Positions 16,765-24,580 of a DNA stretch of 64,000 bases are shown piece after piece. Location: the NCBI RefSeq assembly GCF_003054705.1, contig NZ_QAYX01000017.1:266953-330952 (forward strand), in the 5' to 3' direction. How positions within the stretch are numbered: position 1 is the first letter of the stretch; every line of letters starts with the position of its first letter. The notes beneath the pieces are model-generated. The model worked only from the letters and a program-made list of their open reading frames with translations, was not told where the DNA came from and did not search any database. Source of the stretch: Opitutus sp. ER46. Its GTDB lineage: Bacteria > Verrucomicrobiota > Verrucomicrobiia > Opitutales > Opitutaceae. A program made the translations under genes and the position numbers.

Positions 16765-18828
16765 ATGAAATCCGTTCCCCGCCTTCTCGCTGTGCTCTTC
16801 GCGCTCGCCGTCTTCTCCGTGGCCGGCCGGGCCGCCGGGCCGGGCCCGCTCCTGCTCGGCTCCGCGTGGTACCCGGAGCAGTGGCCGGAGGAGCGCTGGG
16901 ACGCAGACCTCAAGCTGATGGCCGATGCCGGCATGCACATGGCGCGTATCGGCGAGTTCGCCTGGAGCAGCATGGAGCCCGAAGAAGGGCGCTACACGCT
17001 CGACTGGGTCGAGCGGGCAATCAATGCCGCGGCCCGGCACAACATCGTCGTTGTTCTCGGCACGCCGTCAGATGCGCCGCCGGCCTGGCTGACCAGCAAG
17101 TACCCGGAGACGCTGCGGGTGACGGAGGCCGGCGTGCAGATCCGCCACGGCTTTCGGCGGCAGTTCAACTACACCAGCCCCAAGTACCTCGAGCTCAGCC
17201 GCCGCATCGCCGAGGAGTTGGCGCGTCGCTTCGGGCACCATCCGAACGTCATCGGCTGGCAGATCGGCAACGAGTACACCGAGGACTCCTTCGACCCGCA
17301 CTCGCGCCAGCTCTGGCACCAGTGGCTGCAGCGCAAGTACGGCACCCTGGACCAGCTCAATCACCACTGGATGACGGCGTATTGGAGCCAGACGTACAGC
17401 GCGTGGGACCAGATCCCGATGGAGACGGGGCGGAGCAACCCGGGACTCCTGCTCGACTACAAGCGGTTCGTCACCGAGCAGTGGGTGCACCTCCAGCGCA
17501 ACCAGCTCGAGGTTATCCGCGCCCACGCCGACCCGCGCCAGTGGATCACCACGAATCTCGGCGGGCTGGGATGGGCGAACCGCTTCAACCGGACTGACAT
17601 CGCCGCGGACCTGGACTTCATTTCCTGGGACACGTACGTGGGCCAGGGCCACCTGAATCCCACGCGCATTGGCGCGACCCACGACCTCGTGCGCGGGTGG
17701 AAGCGGAAAAACTTCTGGGTGATGGAAATCCAGCCCGGTTTCGTCGACTGGGCGGGCATCGCCAACTCGCTCGACAAGGGCGAGACCCGGGCCGCGGTCT
17801 GGGAAGCGGTCGGCCATGGCGCCGACGCGGTCGCCTTCTGGCAATGGCGCGCGGCGCTCAACGGCCAGGAGCAATACCACGGCGTGCTCGTCGGGCCCGA
17901 CGGTGAGCCGGTGCCGTTCTACGAGGAGGCCAGGCAGCTCGGCGCCGAGTTCGCGCGGGTGGGGCCCGCGCTCGCCGGTACGTCACCCGAATCGCAGGTC
18001 GCCATCCTGCACGATTACGACAGCCGCTGGGCGATCGATTTTCACCTGCACTCCAAGCGCTACGACCAGATCGAGACCCTCCTTGGCTACTACGCGGCGC
18101 TGCGCGAACTCACGCAGTCCGTGGACATCATCGATCCCCGGGGCGGACTGGAGGGCTACAAGCTCGTGGTAGCCCCGAACCTGAATGTCGTCTCGCCGGA
18201 AATGGCGCGGCGCCTCGAACAGTATGTCCGGGGCGGTGGGCATCTGCTGCTGGGGCCGCGTTCGGGGCTCATGAACGAGTACAACGCCCTCAGCACGCTC
18301 GGGCAGCCCGGCCTGCTGCGCGACCTGGTTGGCGCGAAGGTGGAGCAGTTCTACGCGTTGCTCGACGACGTGCCGGTCTCCGGCCGCTGGGGTGACGGTC
18401 GCGCGACGATCTGGGCGGAGTATCTCCGGCCGCTCGCGCCCGACGCGACCGTGACCCTGACGTACGGTCGCGCCAATGGCTGGCTCGACGGCAAGCCGGC
18501 CATGGTCAGCCGCAAGCTCGGCAAAGGCACGATCTCGTATCTTGGGGCTCTGCTTGAGCCGGCGATGATGCAGCGCGCGGCCCGCGACCTGGTGCAGGCC
18601 GCCAGTGTCAATTCGCCCACGATCCCAGTGCCCGCTGGCGTCGAGGTTTGCCGCCGGGTGGGGCAGGGCCGCGAGGTCTTCGTCGTCATCAACCACAATC
18701 CCAAGCCGGTCGTGCTCGACCTCCCCGTGGGGTGCAGCGACCTCCTGCGACCGTCCGCCCAGGAGCGCATCGAGCTCCCCCAATACGACGTGGCTGTCCT
18801 GCAGCGCAATCCCGCCAAACCCAACTAA
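16765..18828 (+). CDS. GH42 beta-galactosidase, exported
   Basis: Glycoside hydrolase family 42 enzyme of 687 residues with a signal peptide (ALAVFSVAGRAAG, about residues 1-24), chosen from the ATG at 16765. The barrel opens with GSAWYPEQWPEERW; the acid/base is E170 in IGNEYT and the nucleophile E321 in VMEIQPG. A trimerisation-like domain (~410-620, containing HDYDSRWAI and LLLGPRSG) and a small C-terminal beta domain follow. Family members cleave terminal beta-1,4/1,3/1,6-galactosides or alpha-L-arabinopyranosides, both found in pectin side chains. The secretory signal is less common for this mostly cytosolic family. Same strand as the GH2 and esterase genes. Confidence 0.94.
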   Translation: MKSVPRLLAVLFALAVFSVAGRAAGPGPLLLGSAWYPEQWPEERWDADLKLMADAGMHMARIGEFAWSSMEPEEGRYTLDWVERAINAAARHNIVVVLGTPSDAPPAWLTSKYPETLRVTEAGVQIRHGFRRQFNYTSPKYLELSRRIAEELARRFGHHPNVIGWQIGNEYTEDSFDPHSRQLWHQWLQRKYGTLDQLNHHWMTAYWSQTYSAWDQIPMETGRSNPGLLLDYKRFVTEQWVHLQRNQLEVIRAHADPRQWITTNLGGLGWANRFNRTDIAADLDFISWDTYVGQGHLNPTRIGATHDLVRGWKRKNFWVMEIQPGFVDWAGIANSLDKGETRAAVWEAVGHGADAVAFWQWRAALNGQEQYHGVLVGPDGEPVPFYEEARQLGAEFARVGPALAGTSPESQVAILHDYDSRWAIDFHLHSKRYDQIETLLGYYAALRELTQSVDIIDPRGGLEGYKLVVAPNLNVVSPEMARRLEQYVRGGGHLLLGPRSGLMNEYNALSTLGQPGLLRDLVGAKVEQFYALLDDVPVSGRWGDGRATIWAEYLRPLAPDATVTLTYGRANGWLDGKPAMVSRKLGKGTISYLGALLEPAMMQRAARDLVQAASVNSPTIPVPAGVEVCRRVGQGREVFVVINHNPKPVVLDLPVGCSDLLRPSAQERIELPQYDVAVLQRNPAKPN

Positions 18829-18877
18829 GCCAGCTCCGTGGCGTTCGGCGGCTCCACCTCGGCGCCCGGCCTTAGGA

Positions 18878-18897
18878 TGCGGCAGATAATTGCCGCA
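18878..18897. promoter_or_regulatory. candidate operator palindrome upstream of GH127 gene
   Basis: Perfect 7-bp arms TGCGGCA/TGCCGCA around a 6-bp AT-rich centre, 145 bp before the GH127 start and inside the 213-bp gap after GH42. The AT-rich centre and position suggest a regulator-binding site or part of a promoter. No experiment or matching regulator supports it. Confidence 0.3.
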
Positions 18898-19041
18898 AAC
18901 TCGGGAGAACCCGCCGGAAAATTGGTCTACGCTGAAGGCGCCGCAGCTCCGCTCGGTCCAGCCTTGTTCCCCCTGTCCCGGACCCGCTCGCGCGGGAAAA
19001 GCCCTCAACCGCCTGCCTCGTTGCTCCCGTTTCCCGGTCTC

Positions 19042-21117
19042 ATGAAGCTTCCGTTTGCCCTCGGCCTTTCGTTCCTGACGGCCCTCGTTCCGCTCACGCT
19101 CCGCGGCGGCGAGCGGTCGCTCATCGACACGACCCGCTCGCCCGCGGCGAAGATGTACATGGTCGATCTCGCCGACGTGAAATGGACCAGCGGGTTCTGG
19201 GCCGAGCGCTTCGCGGCATGTCAGCACACCATGGTACCGCATCTCTGGGAGATCTTTCAGAGCGATACCGACAGTCACGCCTGGGCGAACTTCCTGATCG
19301 CGGGTGGCGTGGAGTCCCGTGGCGACAACAAGTTTCACGGTCCGCCGTTCAATGACGGCGACTTCCTGAAGTGGTTCGAGGCCCTGGCCCAGGTTTACGC
19401 GGTCACGCGCGACCCCGCGATCGACGCGCAGATGGACCGCATCATCGCCGTGGTGGCGAAAGCGCAGCGCGAGGACGGCTACCTGCACACCCAGACGGTC
19501 ATTCCCCAGCGCCAGGGCGACCCGAAGGTGAAGGAGTTCGCCGACCGCGAGCACTTCGAGACCTACAACATGGGGCATTTGATGACCGCCGCGTGCGTTC
19601 ACTACCGCGTGACGGGCAAGACCACGATGCTCGACCTGGCGCGCAAGGCCGCGGACTACATCGACGGGCTCTGCACCCGCGTGCCGGAGGAACTGGCGCG
19701 CAACGCGATCTGTCCGTCGCACTACATGGGCGTGATCGAGCTCTACCGCGTGACGCGCGAGCCGCGCTACCTCGAGCTCGGCCGGAAGCTGATCGAGATC
19801 CGCAGCCTCGTGCCGGCGGAGGTCGGAAGTGACTACAACCAGGACCGCCTGCCTTTCCGCGAACTCACCACCGCGGCGGGCCACGCCGTGCGGGCCAACT
19901 ATCTCTATGCCGGAGTCGCCGATGTGTTCGCCGAGTCGGGCGACGCCACGCTCCTCCGCACGTTGGGCGTGCTGGCCGACAACGTCGCCGGGACGAAACT
20001 CTACATCACCGGCATGACCGGCGCGCTCTACGACGGGGCGTCACCCGACGGCGCGAAGGACCACAAATCGATCCAGCCGACGCACCAGTCCTACGGTCGC
20101 GACTACCAGTTGCCGAACCTCACCGCCTACAACGAGACGTGTGCGACGATCGGATACGCGATGTGGAACTGGCGCATGCTCACCTTGAGCGGCGACGCCC
20201 GGTATGCGGACCTGTTCGAACAGTCGCTCTACAACGGCGTGCTCCCCGGCATCAGTCTCGAGGGCAAGGACTACTTCTACGTCAACCCGCTGCGGAAATC
20301 GGCCGACTTCCAGTGGCCGATGCGCTGGTCGCGGAGCCGGATGCCGAACATCAAGTCGAGCTTCTGCTGCCCGCCCAATGTCGTGCGCACGATCGCCGAG
20401 GCGCACAACTACGTGTATTCGCTCTCGGCCGATACCCTCTGGGTCCATCTCTACGCGGCGAGCACGCTGGATACGGCGTGGACGGATGGCGCGCGGATCC
20501 GGCTGCGGCAGGACACCAACTATCCCTGGGACGGCGCGATCAAGTTCACCATCGACGAAGCGCCAGCGCGTCCGATCAAGGTGCGGCTCCGGATCCCCGG
20601 CTGGTCGAAGCCCGACCGCGCGGTGGTGACGGTTAACGGCGACGCCCTTGCGGACGGTTTGGGCGGGCGGCCCGTCCCGGGCACGTACTTTGACGTGACC
20701 CGGACCTGGAAGGCGGGCGACACGCTTGAGCTCAAGATTGCGTTTGCACCGACGGTCTGGGAGGCGAACCCGCTGGTGGAGGAAACGCGCAACCAGGTCG
20801 CGGTGCGTTACGGCCCGTTGGTGTACTGCCTCGAGCAGAACGACCTGCCCGAGGGCGTGAAGCTGGACGACGTGTCCCTTGGGCGCTGGCTCAAGGCTGG
20901 CGAGTGTCGCACCGTCCCGCTGCAGATCGTGAACGCGAACGTGCTGGCACTGAAGCTGCCCGGCTGGACGCAGGAAGCGCCGGCGTGGGCGGCTGGCGAG
21001 CTGTACCGCGAGGCGACCCTGGGACGAGTGCGTCGGACCGAGCTGACCTTCGTGCCCTATTTCGCCTGGGGCAATCGCGGAGACACCGACATGTCGGTCT
21101 GGATTCCCGCGCGCTGA
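19042..21117 (+). CDS. GH127 beta-L-arabinofuranosidase, exported
   Basis: Member of the former DUF1680 family, 691 residues, with a signal peptide (LPFALGLSFLTALVPLTLRG) after the ATG at 19042. The (alpha/alpha)6 catalytic domain shows the metal/nucleophile set of this family: E365 and C367 in YNETCATIG, and the adjacent C442/C443 in SFCCPPNVVRT, matching the zinc-bound cysteine nucleophile centre of Bifidobacterium HypBA1. Beta-sandwich domains follow from ~480 (PIKVRLRIPGWSKP). It releases beta-L-arabinofuranose, or in related families other beta-linked pentoses, from plant glycans. The next gene (RuBisCO-like) starts 22 bp downstream, so they are probably co-transcribed. Confidence 0.92.
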   Translation: MKLPFALGLSFLTALVPLTLRGGERSLIDTTRSPAAKMYMVDLADVKWTSGFWAERFAACQHTMVPHLWEIFQSDTDSHAWANFLIAGGVESRGDNKFHGPPFNDGDFLKWFEALAQVYAVTRDPAIDAQMDRIIAVVAKAQREDGYLHTQTVIPQRQGDPKVKEFADREHFETYNMGHLMTAACVHYRVTGKTTMLDLARKAADYIDGLCTRVPEELARNAICPSHYMGVIELYRVTREPRYLELGRKLIEIRSLVPAEVGSDYNQDRLPFRELTTAAGHAVRANYLYAGVADVFAESGDATLLRTLGVLADNVAGTKLYITGMTGALYDGASPDGAKDHKSIQPTHQSYGRDYQLPNLTAYNETCATIGYAMWNWRMLTLSGDARYADLFEQSLYNGVLPGISLEGKDYFYVNPLRKSADFQWPMRWSRSRMPNIKSSFCCPPNVVRTIAEAHNYVYSLSADTLWVHLYAASTLDTAWTDGARIRLRQDTNYPWDGAIKFTIDEAPARPIKVRLRIPGWSKPDRAVVTVNGDALADGLGGRPVPGTYFDVTRTWKAGDTLELKIAFAPTVWEANPLVEETRNQVAVRYGPLVYCLEQNDLPEGVKLDDVSLGRWLKAGECRTVPLQIVNANVLALKLPGWTQEAPAWAAGELYREATLGRVRRTELTFVPYFAWGNRGDTDMSVWIPAR

Positions 21118-21139
21118 GCCAACCGAACCCTTGAGCCCC

Positions 21140-22408
21140 ATGGACCGAGTTGTTGCGCATTACCTGATCGAGACGCCGCGGGATGTCGGGCAGGCGGCCG
21201 CGGCGCTGGCGGGCGAGCAGTCCTCCGGCACGTTCGTAGCCGTGCCGGGTGAGACCGAGGAGCTGAAGCAGCGGTTCGCCGCGCGGGTGGAGCGGATCAC
21301 GCCGCTCGAGGACGTGGCGCAGTCCTCGCTGCCGGGAGCGCGGGGTGGCGGTGCGGTGTATCACCGGGCGGAGATCGCGGTCTCGTGGTCGATCGAGAAC
21401 TTCGGCGCGAACCTGCCGACGCTCGTCTCGACCGTGCAGGGCAATCTGTACGAGCTCGCGCAGTTCTCCGGCCTGCGGCTGGTTGATCTGGAGCTGCCGC
21501 CGGGGTTCACCGCCAGGTATCGTGGGCCCCAATACGGCGTGGACGGATGCCGCGAGCTGACCAAGGTCATGGGCCGTCCGCTGATCGGCACCATCATCAA
21601 GCCGAGCATCGGCATGACGCCGGCCCAGACGGCCGGCTTGGTTGCCACGCTGGTCGAGGCGGGCATCGACTTCATCAAGGACGACGAGCTGATGGCGGAC
21701 CCGCCGCATTCGCCGTTCGACGCCCGGGTGGATGCGATCATGCGCGTGATCAATGCGCACGCGGAGCGCACCGGGAAGAAGGTGATGTACGCGTTCAACA
21801 TCACGGACGAAGTCGAAGCCATGCGACGGCACTACGACAAGGTGGTGGCGGCGGGCGGCACGGCCGTGATGCTGAGCCTCAACAGCGTGGGGCTGACCGG
21901 CGCGAAGCAGATCTGCGACCAGGGGCAGTTGGCCATCCACGGGCACCGCAACGGCTGGGGCATGTTGAACCGGCACCCGCTGCTCGGGATGGACTTTCGC
22001 GCGTACCAGAAGCTGTGGCGGCTGGCGGGCGTCGATCAGCTCCACGTCAACGGCATCGCCAACAAGTTTTGGGAACCGGATGACTCCGTGGTGCGTTCGA
22101 TCGCCGCGTGTCTCGCGCCGATGGCGGGTGGTGTGAATGGCAAGCTCCGGCCCGTGCTGCCCGTTGTGTCGTCGGGCCAGTGGGGCGGGCAGGCGCCCGA
22201 GACGTTCCGACGGACGCAGACGCTTGACCTGCTCTACATGGCGGGCGGCGGCATCATGGCGCACCCCAGCGGGGCCGGGGCGGGCGTGCGTTCGCTGCAG
22301 ACGTGGTGGGCGGCGGCCGCCGAGGGCCTGACTGCGGCGGAGGCGGTGAGCCGGTATCCCGAACTCCAGCCCTCTGTGGCGAAGTTCGGTGGAGGCCGGG
22401 TGGGCTGA
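21140..22408 (+). CDS. RuBisCO-like protein (form IV), sugar-acid pathway candidate
   Basis: Cytosolic RuBisCO large-subunit homologue of 422 residues; far too divergent to be a CO2-fixing enzyme. The key residues of the superfamily are nevertheless kept: N102 (QGNLYE), K154 (IIKPSIG), carbamylation-type K180 with D182/E183 (FIKDDE), H267 (IHGHRNG), loop-6 K309 (ANKFWEP) and the phosphate loop GGGIMAHPSG. Retention of the KDDE site implies a Mg2+/carbamate-dependent enolase or decarboxylase step. RuBisCO-like proteins coupled to DUF1537 kinases act on 3-oxo-isoapionate 4-phosphate in D-apiose catabolism (OiaX/OiaT), and the next gene is a DUF1537 kinase. That specific substrate is inferred. 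The ATG at 21140 is preferred to a TTG three codons upstream. Confidence 0.85.
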   Translation: MDRVVAHYLIETPRDVGQAAAALAGEQSSGTFVAVPGETEELKQRFAARVERITPLEDVAQSSLPGARGGGAVYHRAEIAVSWSIENFGANLPTLVSTVQGNLYELAQFSGLRLVDLELPPGFTARYRGPQYGVDGCRELTKVMGRPLIGTIIKPSIGMTPAQTAGLVATLVEAGIDFIKDDELMADPPHSPFDARVDAIMRVINAHAERTGKKVMYAFNITDEVEAMRRHYDKVVAAGGTAVMLSLNSVGLTGAKQICDQGQLAIHGHRNGWGMLNRHPLLGMDFRAYQKLWRLAGVDQLHVNGIANKFWEPDDSVVRSIAACLAPMAGGVNGKLRPVLPVVSSGQWGGQAPETFRRTQTLDLLYMAGGGIMAHPSGAGAGVRSLQTWWAAAAEGLTAAEAVSRYPELQPSVAKFGGGRVG

Positions 22409-22434
22409 ACGGCTGGCGAGCCAACGAGGCGCGC

Positions 22435-23742
22435 ATGAATTCCTATCTGGCGTATTACGGCGACGACTTCACGGGCTCGACGGATGCCTTGGAGTGGCTG
22501 ACGCGCGCGGGATTTCGCACCGTCCTGTTCACCGGGGTGCCGACGGCGGAGCAGTTGCGGCGCTTTGGCCAGCTCGACGCGGTGGGTGTGGCCGGTTGCA
22601 CCCGGGCGCTGGCGCCGGGCGCGATGGCGGCGGAGCTTCAGCCGGCTTTCGCGGCGTTGCGTGCGCTGGGCGCCGCGCACGTGCACTACAAGGTGTGCTC
22701 GACCTTTGATTCGGCGCCCCACGTGGGAAGCATTGGCCGGGCGATCGAGCTGGGGCGCGCCGCCTTTGGCGGGCCGTTCGTGCCGCTGGTTGTGGGGGCG
22801 CCAGCGCTGGGACGTTATTGCGTGTTCGGAAACCTGTTCGCGCGCTTCGGCATTGGGAGTGCGGGGGCGGTCCATCGGCTCGATCGGCACCCGGCGATGC
22901 GCCGCCATCCAGTTACGCCGGCCGACGAAAGCGATCTGCGGCTGCATCTGGCGCGGCAGACCGGTTTGCCCGTGGGCCTCTTCGATGTTCTCGCGCAGGA
23001 GCTGGAGCCGGCGCGCCGTGACGCTGAACTGGCCCGGCTGGTCAGCGAAGGGGCCGAGATTGTCCTGTTCGATGTGATGGAGCCGGCTCATCTCGAGCAT
23101 ATCGGCGCGCTGCTGGGCCCCCTGGGCGAAGGCGATCGCCCGCTATTCTCCGTTGGCTCGTCCGCGATCGAGATGGCGCTCGGTGGATACGCTCAGCAGA
23201 CGGGGCGCGTGACGCCGCGCTCGACGTGGGCGGAGGTCGGCGCCGTATCCTCGTTGTTGGTGGTGTCCGGCAGTTGCTCACCCGTTTCGGTGCGCCAGAT
23301 TGCCTGGGCGGCGAACCATGGTTTTGCAGAGGTCGGGCTCGCACCGGATGCGGACGAGGCTGAAGTGACGGCGGCGATCGCGACGGCGACGGCGCATCGG
23401 CGGGAGGGCCGTCATATCGTCGTGCATACGCGGCCCGATCGGATCGTGGCGGCGCCGGTGCGGCCGGAGTGCGTCGGCGCGATGCTCGGTCGCGTGGCGA
23501 AGGCGGTGCTCGGCGCGACGCGCGGCAAGCGCCTGTTGATCGCCGGTGGCGACACCTCGAGCTACACGGCGCGGACGTTGGGCATCGAGGCGGTGGAGAT
23601 GATTGCGCCGCTCGCCCCCGGCGCCCCGCTGTGCCGGGCCCATGCGGCCGCTGCCCCGATCGACGGGCTCGAGGTGAATTTCAAGGGCGGCCAAGTCGGC
23701 GCGGAGGACTATTTCGGCGCGGTCGCGCGTGGCGCGCTGTGA
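22435..23742 (+). CDS. DUF1537 four-carbon acid sugar kinase family protein
   Basis: Cytosolic ATP-dependent kinase of 435 residues from the family that phosphorylates threonate, erythronate, 3-oxo-tetronate and 3-oxo-isoapionate. The N-terminal sugar-binding domain begins YYGDDFTGSTDALEW, with the family's acidic pair at residues 10-11, and KVCSTFDSAPHVGSIG. The C-terminal nucleotide-binding domain (~270-430) has VVSGSCSPVSVRQ, IAGGDTSSYTAR and EVNFKGGQVG. It lies 26 bp after the RuBisCO-like gene and most likely makes that protein's phosphorylated substrate. The pairing matches OiaK with OiaX/OiaT in D-apionate catabolism, but substrate specificity cannot be read from sequence alone. Confidence 0.88.
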   Translation: MNSYLAYYGDDFTGSTDALEWLTRAGFRTVLFTGVPTAEQLRRFGQLDAVGVAGCTRALAPGAMAAELQPAFAALRALGAAHVHYKVCSTFDSAPHVGSIGRAIELGRAAFGGPFVPLVVGAPALGRYCVFGNLFARFGIGSAGAVHRLDRHPAMRRHPVTPADESDLRLHLARQTGLPVGLFDVLAQELEPARRDAELARLVSEGAEIVLFDVMEPAHLEHIGALLGPLGEGDRPLFSVGSSAIEMALGGYAQQTGRVTPRSTWAEVGAVSSLLVVSGSCSPVSVRQIAWAANHGFAEVGLAPDADEAEVTAAIATATAHRREGRHIVVHTRPDRIVAAPVRPECVGAMLGRVAKAVLGATRGKRLLIAGGDTSSYTARTLGIEAVEMIAPLAPGAPLCRAHAAAAPIDGLEVNFKGGQVGAEDYFGAVARGAL

Positions 23743-23809
23743 ACGCGGCCCATCCCTTGCGTCGCTCGAATCGGTCTCACCGCCCTGTAGTCCTTCTTCT
23801 GTTACTGTC

Positions 23810-24472
23810 ATGCCCCTCAAAACCCTCGGTCTCATTCATACTTCGGCGACGCTCGTTCCGGTCTTCGCGCAACTTTGCAGGGCGAAGCTGCCTGGCGTGG
23901 CCACGTTCAACATCGTTGACGACAGCCTGGTGCGCGCGATCGGCGCGCGCGGTGCGCTGACGGCCGATATTGCCCGTCGGGTCGGCGCGTACATCACGTC
24001 CGCGGAGGCGGGGGGGGCGGATCAGATCCTGGTGACCTGCTCATCGATCGGGCCGGCGGTCGAGGCCTCTGCCGCGTTCTGTGGTGTGCCGGTCCTGCGC
24101 GTCGACCAGCCTATGAGTGATCAGGCCGTGCGGACGGGGCGGCGTATCGGGGTGATTGCGACGCTGCCGACGACGCTGAATCCGACGTCGGACCTCGTGC
24201 GCCGGCGCGCGGCCCTGGCAGGGCGGGAAATCGAGCTGCAGTCGCGACTGTGCGAGGGGGCTTTCGAGGCGCTGATGAGTGGCGATGCGGCAAAGCATGA
24301 TGCGATGGTGGCGGACGCGCTGCGGCAGTTGTCGCGGCAGGTGGATGTGATTCTCCTGGCGCAAGCGTCGATGGCCCGCGTGGTGGAGACGCTGGCGGAG
24401 TCGGATCGCCGGGTGCCGATTCTGGCGAGCCCGGGCATCGCGATCGACTTTCTGGCCGCACACATCGCCTGA
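23810..24472 (+). CDS. Asp/Glu/hydantoin racemase-fold protein lacking the second cysteine
   Basis: Cytosolic protein of 220 residues with the Asp/Glu/hydantoin racemase fold (LGLIHTSATLVPVF near the N-terminus). The first catalytic cysteine position is filled (C77 in VTCSSIG). At the second, where racemases have Cys in a GC(A/T) motif, it reads LAQASMA (residues 183-189), so the two-cysteine racemisation mechanism appears lost. One-cysteine relatives work as decarboxylases or cis-trans isomerases; a proton transfer or decarboxylation in the neighbouring sugar-acid pathway is possible. The ATG at 23810 places it 67 bp after the DUF1537 kinase on the same strand. Confidence 0.8.
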   Translation: MPLKTLGLIHTSATLVPVFAQLCRAKLPGVATFNIVDDSLVRAIGARGALTADIARRVGAYITSAEAGGADQILVTCSSIGPAVEASAAFCGVPVLRVDQPMSDQAVRTGRRIGVIATLPTTLNPTSDLVRRRAALAGREIELQSRLCEGAFEALMSGDAAKHDAMVADALRQLSRQVDVILLAQASMARVVETLAESDRRVPILASPGIAIDFLAAHIA

Positions 24473-24490
24473 GGACTAAGGAAAGGTTTC

Positions 24491-24567
24491 TCCGATCGGA
24501 AGGGGCGCGCGCAACTCCGACCGGCGGAGCCCCGGAGTGGCCCGGGGGGCAACGTTTGGCGCGCGCC
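24491..24567. other. gap with palindromes before transporter gene
   Basis: The 108-bp gap holds a perfect TCCGATCGGA palindrome (24491-24500) and 9-bp inverted arms GGCGCGCGC/GCGCGCGCC (24504-24512 and 24559-24567) around a GC-rich loop. No T tract follows the hairpin, so it is not a classic terminator. It could modulate expression between the racemase-fold gene and the transporter. Confidence 0.3.
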
Positions 24568-24580
24568 TGGACTTTACCCC

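Noticed and set aside
17983..19884. Minus-strand 633-residue open frame opposite GH42/GH127
   Set aside because: Arg/His-rich translation with no family features, antisense to two well-supported glycosidase genes.
21140..22408. CO2-fixing RuBisCO
   Set aside because: Overall sequence is of the RuBisCO-like type, there is no small subunit or phosphoribulokinase gene, and the neighbours are an acid-sugar kinase and an anion carrier.
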